From NCBI GenBank assembly GCA_023213315.1, contig JAKCPI010005596.1, positions 36,289 to 100,288 on the forward strand: a stretch of 64,000 nt of DNA. Direction: 5' to 3'. Source of the stretch: Euborellia annulipes (Eukaryota > Arthropoda > Insecta > Dermaptera > Anisolabididae). Shown here piece after piece: positions 35,443-50,400 of the stretch. A program made the translations under genes and the position numbers. The notes below the pieces were generated by a model. The model did no database searches and had not been told where the DNA came from. It was given only the letters and a program-made list of their open reading frames with translations. Positions within the stretch are counted from its first letter, which is position 1. Each line of letters begins with the position of its first letter.

Positions 35443-38400
35443 TAAATAAATAATAAAAAATCTTACACTTAGTAATCTGAGACACCTATTGTACATTGGA
35501 GGGGATGAAAATGTTTTAGTATTAGAAGGATCTGATTGATAGATTTCAATACTCTCCCCATATATTTCCTAAGGGGAAAATTATAACTTCAACAATGAAT
35601 AACTCAGAATGTATATATATAATAGCGGAGTGTCCAACTGACGGACATCTGCAAATTATAAATATCAAGTGGTAAAGCCCGCCCTCTTTCACTTAAAGTT
35701 TTAAATTTCCCTCTTCCGCCCCAATTCCTGTAACTCTAGCCAATCAGCGAGAGAACAGGCACAAAAACACAGAGACAGGAAGTCAACGGCTTGCGATTTA
35801 TATATAAATTATATAAAATATATAAATATTGAAATAATGAATAATGATTTTTTTTTTTTTTTAAAACATTCACACTTTTTTCTCATTCACACTCACACTC
35901 ACACTCACACACACATTCACACTGTCTTTTCGGCAGCTCAGGCCATATAAGACATTTACGATAACCGTTATTTATGAATTTATATATATTTGGGTCCAGG
36001 CATTTTTATTTAAGCCATCTGGTATCCAGATGGCTTAAATAAAATCATCGGACTGCCTGGGGTCCGAACCCGCGACGTTTGGTATATGAGGTTAGCACGC
36101 TAACCTCTACACCACGCCCCGTGGGCATGAATAATGATAATGATATTGAAATAGATTAATATAAATTACTTCTAGATATTTCACAATTCACGGTATTTCC
36201 TCATTAGTAAATCTTCATCCATGTCTTGATCATAATTCGAATGTTATGATTCTAATTATTTTGGAAATGGGGCAGATACCAGATCCACTCATGAGGAGGA
36301 AATATCTGGAAGTAATTTATACCATCCAGGGCCGGCTCTACATGTAAGCAAAAGATGCGTCGCTTCGGTGCGCTTCCGTATAAGGGCACCATAATTTACG
36401 CAATATTTAACCCCCTGAACCCCCTTGCTCGCCTACGGCGAGCAAATTCATCTGATTTATTCTTGCATTGTTTGGAAATTTGTAGTGAAGATGTAAGGCG
36501 TTAATTACTGTTCCGCATCGGGGCGCCAAAATCCTAGAGCCGGCACTGATACCATCTAATCAGCGGCGTAACTAGCCTTTGAGGGCGGAGGGGGCGAAGC
36601 TCAACTAGGGCGCCGTTTTTTAAATTGTAATATAATTAATTAAAAGAAATCTATTAATTTTTTGGATGCCCCTGGGCTATATCTTAGATACCCTAGGGCA
36701 GTGGTTTCCAAACTTTATGTTACCACGCCTCCCTTAAAAATATTTATTCTTATGACGCCCCCCCCCTCCCATTTTATAAAATAATACAAAAACAAAAATT
36801 AAAAATATAAATTTATATAAAAATATTTTTATTTATTTATTCTTATTTATATTAAAACTAGCAATTATTTGGAAAATTGGTCCTGGGGGTCAATATTCGC
36901 GCCTCCCCTTAGACTAGTCCGCGCCTCACAGTTTGGAACACGCTGGTATAAAGGTAATTTATGGCTGGTGGAATTTGTATCAGGAATGAGAGTTAGAAGA
37001 AAACGCAACCAGAATTTTTTCTTTAAAAATATATTTTAACAGCTTACGTTTCGACCTTGGTAAAAGCCATCCTCGGATGACCACTAACAGCTCCGAGGAT
37101 GGCTTTGACCAAAGCCGAAACGTCAGCTGTTAAAATATATTTTTAAAGAAAAAATTCTGGTTTCGTTTTTTCTAACTTCCATTCCTGAAGAAAAATATTT
37201 TTCTCAAATCTTATTTTCACGCCCTAGGGGGGTGCCTAACTTAAATATAAAATTTCAACCTCTCAGCTCAATTCCTTCATGCTTTAAATTGAACCCAAAC
37301 AGACACACAGACAGAACATGTCTCGAAAACCATTTTTTTGGATTCAGGGGACCTCAAAATGTATATATCCATCAAAGTCTAGACATCGAATTTTTGACAT
37401 GAATCCAATACTTCTCTCTATATATATGGATATTAACTTATACATATAGGTAAGAGAAAGTAAACATTCAAATCCTAATTGAGATTAGTTCTAAATACAA
37501 AAAGATGCGGTAACTCACCCCAGTAAAATTCTAAGTGGACTAATCATATCTTACTTTTCTACCTAATGAAAAAAATCCTTACAAAATTCTGCAAGGGATT
37601 CGATGGGTTCCTAAGTTACCCAATGTTATTATTATCTGTTTAAGAGAGTTTCGAAATTCTCAAAAATTAATTCCGCCCCAGTAATAAGAAATTTTAGAAT
37701 GATATTAAAATGTTTCTACCCCACTATGCTATTTGCTAAATATTGAATATAAATTTTAACTCAAACGGAATGCACTTATTTTTAGTAAAAGTATTAAAAA
37801 ACATTTTAGGGTATGGGACATTAACCCCCATGTTTAATGCCTTCATACCTCCCCCCCCCCCCCCTTTAAGGAAATGCGAGCCTTCACCGCGAAATTACTC
37901 TCAAAATAATTTGAATAGATTTATAAATAATTATTTTAATTTTTATTTTATTAAAAGAATCGTTTTTCTCAGTCAAATTATTTGTTTCTATATCATTTTT
38001 TTTTTCAACGATAAAATGCATAATAATTACCTTAAATAAGACACTCAAGAGGGTGTGCTGGTTGACGGTGAGGTCAGGGTGGGTTACACTATATTAATTA
38101 TTCACTTTGATTCACTTTAAACACAAAAAAAAGAGCAGCGCCTGCATCTCGGCCACGCGCTCGACTGAACGAGAGATAGACTTGTCTCTCTCTGTTTGTA
38201 TAGGAATAAAACAGATGAAAATAACAATTCCCTTTTTATTAAAAGTAAAAAAATACCTTTTGCTCTAATCTAACTATATTTAAAACTGGAAAAGAATGTC
38301 AACAAATGATTTAGAATATTCCAAGGCCCTTCTTAAATAATCAATCCTTCATCCCCCCCCCTAATCAAAATAATAACGCTATTTTTTGAATGTTTTCTAT

Positions 38401-41400
38401 TTATTTGGCTTCGATTTAGCTAAAATAAATTTAAAAAACATTTTTTTCAATTTTTCAACCCCTTATCCAATCCTAATAAATAAAATAATTAACAATGCTA
38501 TCGCCTTCGGCGAGCTTAGCGTCTAGTCAGAAAAAAAATTAAAACCCTGAAAAACTTCCCTGGGTCCGCCTTTGGGTTTTACACATAGTATAATTTTCTA
38601 GAATGTCTAACTTTAGGCCAGTGGTTTATGTTTTAACGCCTCTCTTAAAAATATTTAATCGTATGCCGCCCCCTACCCCACACATTTAAAAAAATAATAC
38701 AAAAACAAAAAATTTTAATACTAAAAAATATAAATTTATATAAAAATATTTTTTTAATTTATTCATATTTATTATTTTAATTAAAAACTCAGTTCCAGAA
38801 TCTTCTAAATTATTTTATTATATTATTTATAAAACTAGCAATCATTTGGAAAATTGATCTTGGTGGCCAATATTCGCGCCTTCCCTGAGACTAGTCCGCG
38901 CCTCCCTAGGGAGGCGCGCCTCACAGTTTGGAAAACGCTGCCCTAGGGCGTCTATGTCGTTATTGAGGGGCGCCAAAGGCTTGATCCGCCTGGGGCGGAG
39001 GGGGCGAGTGCCACCCTTCGCCCCCACCTACAGTAGTTACGCTACTGCATCTAATAAATATTGAACGGCTGGGAGGCCTTGCATTTATTCTCATTATTAA
39101 AATGTTTTTTAAAAAGCGCTGCAACTTCTTAAATTTTTTTAAAATTTATTAAAAAATAATTAACAAATTTGAATAAATTTTAGAAATATCAAATAAAATT
39201 CAATGAATCAAATTCTAAACTTACTAAAATCTTTAATCAAAATATAATTACAGTAGAATTTAGACTAATAAATTAATTAAAAAAAACGTACAAAATACTT
39301 ATTTTTATTTTATTATTTTTTTTTTTTTCAAACTCTTGGCCGAAGGACAAATATCCGCCATTCTCCGCTAAAATGACGTCCCTGATTATACTAGTCAAAT
39401 GAATGGTAAAGAGGAATTTTCAACCAATTAAGGAGCCTTAAAATTTCATTTCATTTGGGTTTAAATGAAATATCGCCATCATCGGTCTTATAATGCGCAG
39501 CCTGCCTATTTACCTATATGTTATCTCTATCTCTATAGCAGTTGGAAAATAAATTCAGTATCGAATTATGTATGGTCGTAAATCCGCACATAGAATCGAT
39601 TCCAATTAGATACAAATAAAGCAAAACCCAAAAATAAAATTTGTTTATTAATGATAACTGAGAGAGTTTCAACTTCAAAATCGATATAACCCTTTCCAAT
39701 TAGAAAAATAAAAATAAAGAACCTGTTTTTTGAAATGCTGAATCTCGTCGGGAGTCATAGTGTCCGCTTTGGCGATTACGGGAACGATGTTGACTTTATC
39801 GTGAAGTCGCTGCATAAATTCGACATCGAGAGGTTTCAGGCCATGTCCGCTTGGGGCAATGAAATAAAGACAGCAATGCACTCGAGAGTCGATGAGTTGT
39901 TTACGGGTAACGCGGGATTCCCCGTTCAGGTACTCCTCGTATTTCGATTCGATGTACTCCATCACAGGTTGCCAACTGCAATCAATAAACAACAAGCTTA
40001 TTAGAAAAAAAATAAATAATATATTATGAAAAAGTATAAAACTACTCGGGAATAATAAATTATCATCTCAACTCCATCTTGAGAGAATTTGTCCGAGAAC
40101 GAATATATATTTATAAGTAATTTTTTGTTTAAAGATGAGATCAAATATTAGTACAGATATTCATTAAAAAATTCGTATTTGAAAATGTATCTTTTATTAT
40201 TGATACAGGTGAAGTTGTATTTTATAGATAAAGATACAAATTTATTTTAGAATCTTAAAATATTAAACTTAGGATTCTCTTATTAGAAATGATGAAAAAA
40301 AATTTTGGTAACTTGTCTACATTTTTTCTTAATAAATGATTCAAAAATCAAATGAAATGAATTGTTTTTTTGGAGTGAATGAAAAAAATGTTATTAAATC
40401 CCTTGAGGGGTTAAAAAAATAAATGAAAACATTCATTAAAATAATTGTTTCAAAGTGTTAAGAAAAAAAAATAGAACAACAGAATTCTTTTCATGTTCTG
40501 TTAATTAATTGATTTATATTAAAATGTTTGTTTCACAAAAGTGAAACTGATTAGAATTAATTAGGAAGCCTAGGTTAAAAAAGAACAGACGCGATTGGCT
40601 GGCTAACTAACAGGTCAGGTCTTATGTTTAGTTAATAGAATTGGCACTTTCGAAAGCGAAAGTGTAATTATTTAATTTGTTATTAGCCAGTTTGAAAATG
40701 TGGCGCACACAAATCGCCGTCAGTTGCGTGGGTCTATTTTTAAAAGGGGCCATCTGGACTTCGGAGGGGTTAGAGATGTTTGGATCATACTTCATTAATT
40801 ACTAAGCAACAGGGAATTTGATTTTTATTAAAAACAATTCCAAATATGTCGATTTATTCTTGGAAATAAAATTTCTTAATCATGATTATACTAAATATTC
40901 AATTACTTGCTAAATAAATATGTCATCAATTTTCCCTTTCTTTTAACGAAAGTATTTCTTTAACTTTGCCCACCAACCGTTGGTTGGGTAGGTAAAGTTA
41001 ATGTAATCATGAAAAAAAAAATCGAAATTGAACTGAAGCTGCCAAAATGTGTTTTGAGGTACCCAGAATTCATTTAAAGTATAGTATAGTTTTTAAAATG
41101 AAGTGTTTGCATACATAAACTAGAAGTAAAGACCAAGAACTGAAAAGCTCTTAGTAAACATCATTATGGGGGGGGGGGGGTAATATTTTTTTCTTAAATA
41201 AAATGTAATTTCTTCCGAGTAAAATTATTTATAGACAGGAAAAGGAGCAGATGCAGCAAAAAAAAAAAACAAAAGCCTCCGATTTAATACAATTTAATGA
41301 GACGTTTCGGGTGAATTTCATCTACCCATCTTCAGTCCTTCCTACATAAGAAATACATATGATGTTACAAATCAGTTAGAATATGTATTGCCCTATTGAC

Positions 41401-44400
41401 CAACTCCGGGACTTTTAACAATTTTGTAAGTGTATTGTTATCTAAATATCCTAACTGATTTGTAACATCATATGTATTTCTTATGAAGGAAGGACTGAAG
41501 ATGAGAGATGAAATTCACCCGAAACGTCTCATTAAATTGTATTAAATCGGAGGCTTTTTTTTTTTTTTTTGGCTGCACCTATTCCTTCTCCTGTCTATAG
41601 AGAAACAGCCACTGACTTCATTTATTTAAAATTATTTATATATTGTAGTATTTTCTCAGTATTTTTTCTGTAGTAATTTTTTTTTTTGTTTTGTTTTAAT
41701 ATTTTCTTTTATTGTATTTTGATATTATTGTATTTTATAATTGTATTTATTGTGTGGAAGGGTTGGCCTAAGCTGCCTAGCTTAATAAAAACAAAAAAAA
41801 AAAATTGTAATTGATGTTCCGTCGTAAATTAATTGAAGTAAAATATAATGTGTTCGGGAAGTAAAAAGTGTCTCTCAATTTCCCTCCTAAAAAAACGCAA
41901 ACATTAATATCAACAAAAACAGCACCCTTCAAAGAACTGCGCCTATTGACTAGGCAACAAACAAACACTCACGCTATAGAGTAGGCCTTCGCTCACTTCG
42001 CAGGGGATCTTTTTTTTGTTTTAATAAACAGGAATTTAAACCACGTGATCTATAATTAATATTTCGCACTTTTAAAAATGTTTTTTAATATTTCAACAAT
42101 CTAAAAAAATAATGCTTCCTTAAGAAGAATGGAAAATACGAATTTTTTTCGTGTGGTTGAAAACACGAATTATTTGTGGCGAATATTAAGCTAAAAACAG
42201 ATATTCACCCCGATATAAATTATTTTTCACTTTGATACACGCGAGAAGGGAAAAATTAAATAATGAATAACAAGAATAGCATCCTATTTTTCTAATTCAT
42301 TAGAATTCCAGAATATCTGAATAGGCTCTTTATTTATATTATATCGGAAGCTTCCTTCTCATATCATTATTTAATGTTGTTAAAAATAAATAATTTCTTA
42401 TGACTCACACGATTAAAATTTTCATTTGTTTACAAAAATTCAATACGAACTTTGAACGATAAAAGAAAAGAGAAACCTGATTATAAACATCCATTCAATA
42501 ATAATAAAAACAGATATAATTTGCATTTGCAAAAAAAAAAATAATAAATAAAACCAATGATCTCATAACATGCCCGGCGTCGAGTCAAATCATTCTGAAG
42601 GTCGAACGATGGAACAAAAAATAAAAATAAAAAAACAAAGAACAAGAACAACCGTGGGCAAAAAACCTTGATTTAGAAGAAAAAAGAGTCGATGAACTCG
42701 AGAAAGGAAAGACAACGAGCATCAGGCGGTGACATAATCGGATGACAGGACTTACGCGATATTAAAAAAAAGCTTGTTTTAATTTTTTTGTTGTGTGTGA
42801 TATTACAGAAAGTGGGAATTTAAACAAAGAACTGAGCTAGAACAATAAAGAAGGTGATATAGGTCTAAACATTGACTCAACAAATTTGCATCTAAATATA
42901 TAGCAAATGAATTAAAAAGAAATAAACATTAAAAGAGAATTAACGGCGAGTATTATTTATTCAACCACCAAAAAAAGGAGGCTTTACCATTTAGGATTAG
43001 TAATAAAATATCAGACTATGAATAACGATTATTTTATTCAAAAAAAGGTGGATTAAACTTTTTTCCATTTATAAAAAAAGTTTTAAGGGTTTCAACAATG
43101 GATAACAATTCATAAAAAAATACAAAGGCAAAATCGAGACGAGGAAGTTTAAACTATCTTATCCTGTTGAATTCAGGGCCATAGCTAGGGGGGATGGAAT
43201 ATGGATACAATCACAAAACAAAAATCTGTTATGTCTGGTCGGACAGCACACAACTTTTTCTTATCTTCGGTAATGGAAAGTTGTGTTCTGTACTTGTCAC
43301 ACCAGTTTTTTGTATTTAGTTTCCGACAGTACGGTACATTCGAATGTAAAATAAAATTTATAATCAGAAAAATATTAATATTTTGTTACCATGGGAACCA
43401 TTTCTCCCATCTTTCATATGAAGTACAAGAGTAAAGTGGTCTTCAGTAAGATTTCAATGGCAAAGTGAGAATATACATTTGAAAGAGCATCTAAAAAATA
43501 ATTGATTTATTAATTTTAAAGAAGCGAATTTTGAGAAAATCGAAAAAAACTGAAAAAGTACATCAGAAAAGTACTAGTACTCTGTGGCCTATTTTGTTCA
43601 AAAGCTTATTTTCACGCCTCAGGTGGGTGCCTAACTTAAATATAAAATTTCAACCTCCTAGCTCAATTCCTTCAGGCTTTAAATTTAACACAGACATACA
43701 GACTATTTTGCGAAAACCTCTTTTTTGGATTCAGGGGGCCTAAAAACGTGTAGGGCCTATACCCATTAAAATCTCGACGTCGAATTTTTGACATGAATTC
43801 AATACTTTCTCTCTCTATACATTAAAATATATAGAGGTAAGAGAAAGTAAAAATAAGATTAGTATCCAAAGAACATTATTTTTTTTTCTGCCTTTTAAAA
43901 CCCATTAATTCATTGAGTTATTCCTAATCTCATGTTTTCTATTTGTAAAATACTTTTCAAGAGTGCTTAAGATATTTTAGAAATGATAGACTGTAAATAA
44001 ATAGAAGTAATTTTATATTTAACTTAAGAGGAGAGAGCCACTCCAAATCGCTATCGAGATATGAGTTTCTCCGGGAATTGACACCTTGTTATTACGCTGA
44101 ACAACTCTTTGTTTGGATTATTTCAGGTTCCCATTCCCTTAGTAACTAAATATGTCGTTATAAAGATGGAATATAATTATTAGCTCCGATAATGCGGATG
44201 ACATTCACAATCAACTTGAAAAATCCAATATTAAATTGTGAAAGAGGCGGAGAGATAATGATACGAAATTCCTAACAAAAGTAAACTGTATCTTATTTGA
44301 ATATAGATACTATATTTAGAAAAGTCTGCAACCCTTTTATTAAATCATCGTAAAAGATTTTTATGATGAGTAATGAAAATAATGAAATAAATTATAATTA

Positions 44401-47400
44401 TAAAAAATAATTGAAACAGCACCTCGAGATATATATTGCTATTAAAAAATGTCATGTTTTTATTTAATATTAAAGTAAACAATTGATAAAACGGTATGAT
44501 AAAGTAGTATAAATAATCGTGTTTTTATATAATTAAAGAAATTTAAAAAATCGGGAATGACTTCCCCAAAACTTTCTGGTATATTCTTTTGGAATTACTT
44601 CTGTAGTGTGTGTGTGTGTGTGAACACGAGTTTTTAAAAACGCTAGCAGCCAGATGGATGAAATTCGGTATACTCCTTACACTAAAATTGTAGATTTCTA
44701 TCAAGTATTGGAGTAAATATGTCACTTGGAAGAAGTAGGTAAGTTGGTAGCAGTTTTTGACGATAACAATACTTTCTCTTTATGTTCTATACGAGAAAGT
44801 AAAAATATATAAAACTGAATTGAAGAAATAAAGTTCATTGGTCCAAAAAGGTTTTTATTCGATAGTGGTCCCAGGAAGGGAGAGGCTCAGGAGGAGCCTT
44901 TGGACAGAAAAACTATAGTTTATATTATAAATAATATTATAATTTTAGTCATACAAAAGTTTTTTATTAATGTTAATTTGAATCCAGAACTAAAACTAAA
45001 ATACAAGGGTAGTTTGATAAGTCAGTGATTTTAAATAAAATACATTTTTTTGAGAAATAAGCATTGAGCTAAATCTGGAGAATATGGTGGATGCGGTAGA
45101 AGTTCGTAGCCCATTTTAGGACAAAATTCACTTTTTTTTTTCATTTTCGTTAAAATTCACTAACAACTAAGTTGTCTATTTTTAATGGCTACCAAACACA
45201 AATTAAATGGCGCAGCTTGTTCAAAATTTTACAGCAGCCAAATAAAAGATAGTATTTGACGGGAGCAGTGCTCCATTTAAAGTTTCAGCGCATAAATTCA
45301 AAAAATCACTGACTTATCAAACAACCCTCGTATAATAAACCCCATTTTCATCTCTCCTGAAAGAGCCACTGTCTCCTCGCCTATACCAATAATTCCGCTC
45401 CCACCCTTAACTAAAAATACTGGGACCGCCAATGTATACTATATTATATTTCATTAAGCCAATTAGGTGTAGATAATCGAAAACTTTGGATCTCTTTGCT
45501 TTTGACCTTTTTCTCTTCAAATTAAATATTTAATTTGGTTTTTAATTTATTAAACTTTTTTCATTTAATTTTTCTTAATTAAAAAAATATCTCGATTGTT
45601 TACACTATTAAATCATATCGCTTCAGTTAGATAAAATATTACGTAGTTGTATACTTTGTTTGATGTAAAAAAAAAACATGAAATTTCTTTGTTATATCAA
45701 TATGTACCACGGTTTTAATTATCGCTGAACATCTTTTTTTAAGCTTGTTTTGATTTCCTCTGAATAAAAAATAAGAGAGTTTTGTTGCACATTTCAAAGG
45801 CTTGAAAAAGAATCGATTAATATTTTTTGCATCTAAATCATTGAGCTATATGGTAATTAATTATTCGCAGACTCTGAGGTCAATATGGTTCAAAGGGTCG
45901 GTCCCCAGCAGGGCTTATTGTGATAAATCATAATTGGCTTATAAGCAAACAATACGCATTGAAATAGAAAGCATATGCTTGGGAATCTAATATTATCTTA
46001 ATTATATTACGTAAAGTTGAAATTAGAGTTGATTGTACTTACCAATTACTATTATCGACTGCATCACCAAAGCCTGGAGTATCGACGATAGTGAGCGTTA
46101 AGTTGACACTGTTTTCTTTGAGCAGCACTTTGCTGGTTTCGACAGCCACAGTTTTCTTAATCCGATGTGAAGGTCCTGGGTATTCATTCGAATAAATATC
46201 CGCCAAAAACATGGAATTGATGAGTGTAGACTTGCCGAGTCCAGATTCGCCTGCAAACATTGATTTTTTTTAGGAAATTAAATTAAATAGCAAATTTTTA
46301 TTTTTTATGGATGTTGATAAATGGAAGGTGGATGTGATCATGTCGGATGGAGATTTATTTATCATTATTTTATCGACAGATTTTTTTTTTTATTCGAGCG
46401 AAAAAAGTCACGTTCTATTTATTATGAAGAGAATTAAAATGGCAAGCATCGGGAAAAAATGTCAAAGCGATCTTTAGGTTAGACAAAAAGTCAGATCGTT
46501 ATTTGGTCATAAAGTTCATAAGGGGTTACAAAGCGAATGAATGTCCTTTTGTTTATTAGGTCAAAGAGAAAAAAATTAATTTATGAGACACAAAAGAAAA
46601 AATTTCTGATTATTTTTGAGGATATCTTCAACAATGTATGGACGAAAGCTCGCATCTGTGAAATGAGCAACAATAAAATATTTAAAAGCAGTATTGCCAA
46701 CTTGTGGATTAGAAATAGGAAAGTTTCATTTTAATTTGTTCAAAAGAAAGTTAAGAAAAAAAAAAAAAAAAAAAATTAGAATACAAATTTTTGTTACTAA
46801 CAAATACGAACCTTTTTTTTTTTAGAAATTTAGAAATTTCAATTTTTTAACTTGGCAAAATAGGTAACAAACATTTTGTTTGGAATTTTTAACGTTCAGC
46901 ATTAATTATTTAATGGCCCACGGGGCTTGGAGTAGTTGGTAGCGTGTCTAACCTTCTATACCGAACGTCGCGGGTTCGGACCCCAGGCAGTCCGATGTTA
47001 ATTTTAGTCGTAAGGTTCATAGGGGTTACAAAGCGAATGAATGTCTTTGGTGTGAGGTAAAGAGAAAAAAATTAATTTATGGAACACAAAAAAAAAAATT
47101 CTAATTATTTTTGACGGATATCGTTAAATCTTAATGGTTAGTGGACGAAACCGTATCTGTGAATATGAGCGACAAGTAAGAACCTATTTAAAAGCGTATT
47201 GACTTGTGGATCAGAAATAGGAAAGTTTATTTTAATTTGTTCAAAAAAAGTTGGGGAAAAAAAAAATGAATAAAATGTTAAAAAAACGAACTTTTTTTTA
47301 GAAATTTAGAAAAATTTCGGAAAATATGTCGCAAATTTTGTTTGGGATTTTTAATTAGATTAATTATTTAATGCCCGTTCGCACCAACATATCTTAGATG

Positions 47401-50400
47401 TTAAGCTCGTCTTACACCTTACAATTGAATTTGAAATCAGGAAATCGGGTCTTAAGATCCTATAAGAAATATTTATTTCCAAAAAATATATATTCTATAT
47501 ATAAATAGATGAAAAATTAATATAAGTAGGTGAATAATGCCATATTTCGCTTTTTAGGTTATGGAAGACTCAAGGTAAGCTTAAGATCTAAGATGTGATG
47601 GTGCAAATGGACATAAATCATTTATGATCAAGTGCTTACTATAAATGTATTATTATAATAGAGTATGGTAGGTTTAAGGAATAATAACCTGGAAAATGCT
47701 TGAGAGAAGATTATATAAAAAAAAGGTCAAATTAAAAGAAGTCAAAGTCAACAGGAAATACAATATCTCACTGCTATCCTATGTTAGGCCTACGTTTATG
47801 TTTATAAAAGATGATATAAATGCGAAAAAAGTAATTTTCTTTTTCACCTATTTTTTTTTTTTTTATAATAATGAGTATATTTTTTTTTTTTTTTATGAAA
47901 AAGGGAGAACTGACCAACGACCATGAGCGTGAAGTCGAATCCCCGCTTGACGGCCTTCCTGTAGACTTGGTTTGGTAGATTGGCGAAGCCCACGTATCCG
48001 TCCAATTCTTTAGTCCGCCTCTCGGGTACCTTGTCACGTTCTAATTTATTGTAACGATCCTTAAACAAAAAAGAAATATTAGTCTCATTCTAGTAATTAA
48101 TGCTATCAAAAGTAAATATATATAATCCACTATTAAATAATATTGATATATAGTACGTTTTAATGTGATAACTGTTTTTCTCTTGTATTGATATTTGTTT
48201 AGTATATCAGCAAGAAAAATCATTTTTTCTAATTATTAAATTGTAAATAATGAATATTTTTTTTTGTATTACATCAAAATAATCATAATCCTATTTTTTA
48301 TATCAACTTTCCAAAATTAAAAAATTAAATTTCATAATTAGGAAAAGATGTCTGTTGAGTGATTCAATTATGTATTTATGCATGGTCCTTTTAGAATATC
48401 ATTTTTGGCTAGTATTTAATATTTCCAGCTTTTAAAGATGTAATTAGGCTAATTATGTATACATTTTGAGTGGTTATCAGGTTTTGATTTCCCTTTCCCT
48501 TTCCTTTTCCACCACTAGCCCTTTTAACCACTAAGTTTAATTCAATCAAGATTTTAATTTGATTACTCTTGTCCAGCTTTTGTTTTAATTAAATTTTAGT
48601 ATTTTATGTTGAAATTAAACCAATATTAGTATTTACCTATCATTTAATTCAATAGAAATGTTTATTTTCAATTACTTAAAAGTTTTAATTTATAAAATCA
48701 AATAAAATAAATATAGGATGAAATAACTATTTTGTTTTAAATAATTTCCTTCCTAAACGAAACTGTCAGATATTTATTTGATGCTGTGATTTTAAAGATT
48801 AGCAAATGTAATTTTTCTATGATTTTAAATCTTGCAGTTACAATTAAAAGTGTGAAGTTTTCACCCCCGAAAGGTTTTTTTTGGAAAGGGGGGCGGGGCG
48901 AGACAGAAAAAATATCAAAAAAAAAAAAAAACGTCCCGATAAGTTAATTTTTGACAGTATACGGTTATTTAAAAAAAAAATCGAACCTGTAATTTCGTTG
49001 AAAATGCTATAACTTTTTTTTGGCTGGGTCGTAAAATCTGAAAAAATTCTCAAACACGTTTTCAATAGGGTACAAAAAGATGACAAAGTTTCAGCCAAAT
49101 CAAAAATGGTCGGGTTCAGAAGTGGTCGAGTTGGCGTGGAATTCCCCATATATAAACAATACACTTTTCATTTTTGAATTCTATAAAATATTTAAAAAGA
49201 AAAAAGTAAAAATGCATGAAGCAGCTAAAATAAAATATACGATGATTTGATGATATTTGCAAATACGAAAGTTAAATTAAATGATTAATCATAAAGAGAC
49301 ATTCTTAGAAAGGAACAAATATTATAAAAAGTTAAAATGATATTTAATATTATAAGATTGAAAAGAAAAGAACAATGGCGACACATGTTAATGAAAAGAC
49401 GATACTAGGATTAAGATAAAGATTGACAAGGCCAAATGGGAAGTTAGAAGATGGAAAACAAAATAAATATTATCTTTTGTTTGCATTAATAATATCCTAT
49501 CCTTTTTGTTGGAATTGTCCAACCCACGCATCTCCAGGCAATTTGCAATTCTTAATATTTACTAACCGAAATCGGAGGAAAGCCCAACAAAAAGAAGATT
49601 GAAAATCAAATCATCAAAAAAATATGCGAATTGTGTGGCGGGTTGCCGACAAACAGGCAAGGGCTTTCTATCAGAACGAGAGCATTCGCTGTTTTAATCT
49701 GCTTTCTTAATCGTCTCCTCAGACAAGTGAGAGAAATGATAGAAATAATCATTCTCATGATTAAGAAGGAAAATAAATGAAGAGAGAAGATATATTAACT
49801 TGAGGGACAGAACACAAACGGATCAAGATATTAAGACCCGGATGTTGACTTTAGGGCAGATAAGACAAAAAAATGAACAAGGAAAAAAAGAATGATTTCA
49901 AAATTGAAGTGATAATAAGAGATAAAACATAATAGTTTCTTTCAATTCAATTCATTCAATTAGGAATGATTATAGAGCTCAGAGGATACCCACTCCCATC
50001 TGCAAGATTTTACTACAGTATTTAATCAAAATGAGGCTGTTTTCTAATAAAGTTCGTTTGAATTCTAATTACTTTACTCTTGATGATCATCATCCGTCTA
50101 TACGAAATGTGAGCAAAGTATTTGCGAGTTGCCTGGGTGCCGGAACAGAGTATGGTGGGAGAATTCATCCAAAAGGGTGTAATTTTTTCAACTTAGGACT
50201 AGGCTTCACTTGGGGATTCTAAAATGCCAAATTCACATTTCCCGTGTGAAACCTTACACAATGAGTCTGACTGAAACAAATATTAATTTTATTCACATTT
50301 CATTTTAAAAAAAGTAACAATATCCACCAGGCTGCCCCTATCTTCATCATAATAACAATAAATTGAAATAAAAGAAAATTAGGATTTATCTCTTTTTTTA

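Larger units (their letters stand above)
36699..38940. mobile_element. Composite of two hAT MITEs with a 1.7-kb payload
   Basis: A MITE (CAGTGGTTTCCAAACTTT...GTTTGGAACACGCTG) at 36699-36945 and a related one at 38619-38940 bracket unrelated DNA. The only matching 8-bp duplication, CCCTAGGG, is at the outermost ends (36691-36698, 38941-38948). Confidence 0.7.
36561..39047. mobile_element. hAT element containing a composite insertion
   Basis: Ends CAGCGGCGTAACTAG and TAGTTACGCTACTG, duplication CATCTAAT (36553-36560, 39048-39055), which overlaps that of the neighbouring MITE. Without the inner insertion at 36699-38940 it would be about 240 bp. Confidence 0.82.
41231..41600. mobile_element. Fold-back ribozyme element (370 bp)
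   Basis: Arms CTATAGACAGGA..., AAAGCCTCCGATTTAATACA, GAGACGTTTCGGGTGAATTT and ACATATGATGTTACAAATCA pair over more than 150 bp with the right half. Each arm holds a hammerhead. Lies in the intron between septin exons C and D. Confidence 0.75.

Noticed and set aside
39735..40004. Plus-strand open frame of 89 residues
   Set aside because: Shadow of septin exon D; the minus strand carries the septin G4 motif.
43531..43743. 70-residue open frame, with similar words in 2604-2813
   Set aside because: Both are copies of a dispersed repeat; the similarity is repeat-derived and no known domain is present.
50031..50222. 63-residue plus-strand open frame
   Set aside because: No splice context, no recognisable domain, composition like random AT-rich sequence.
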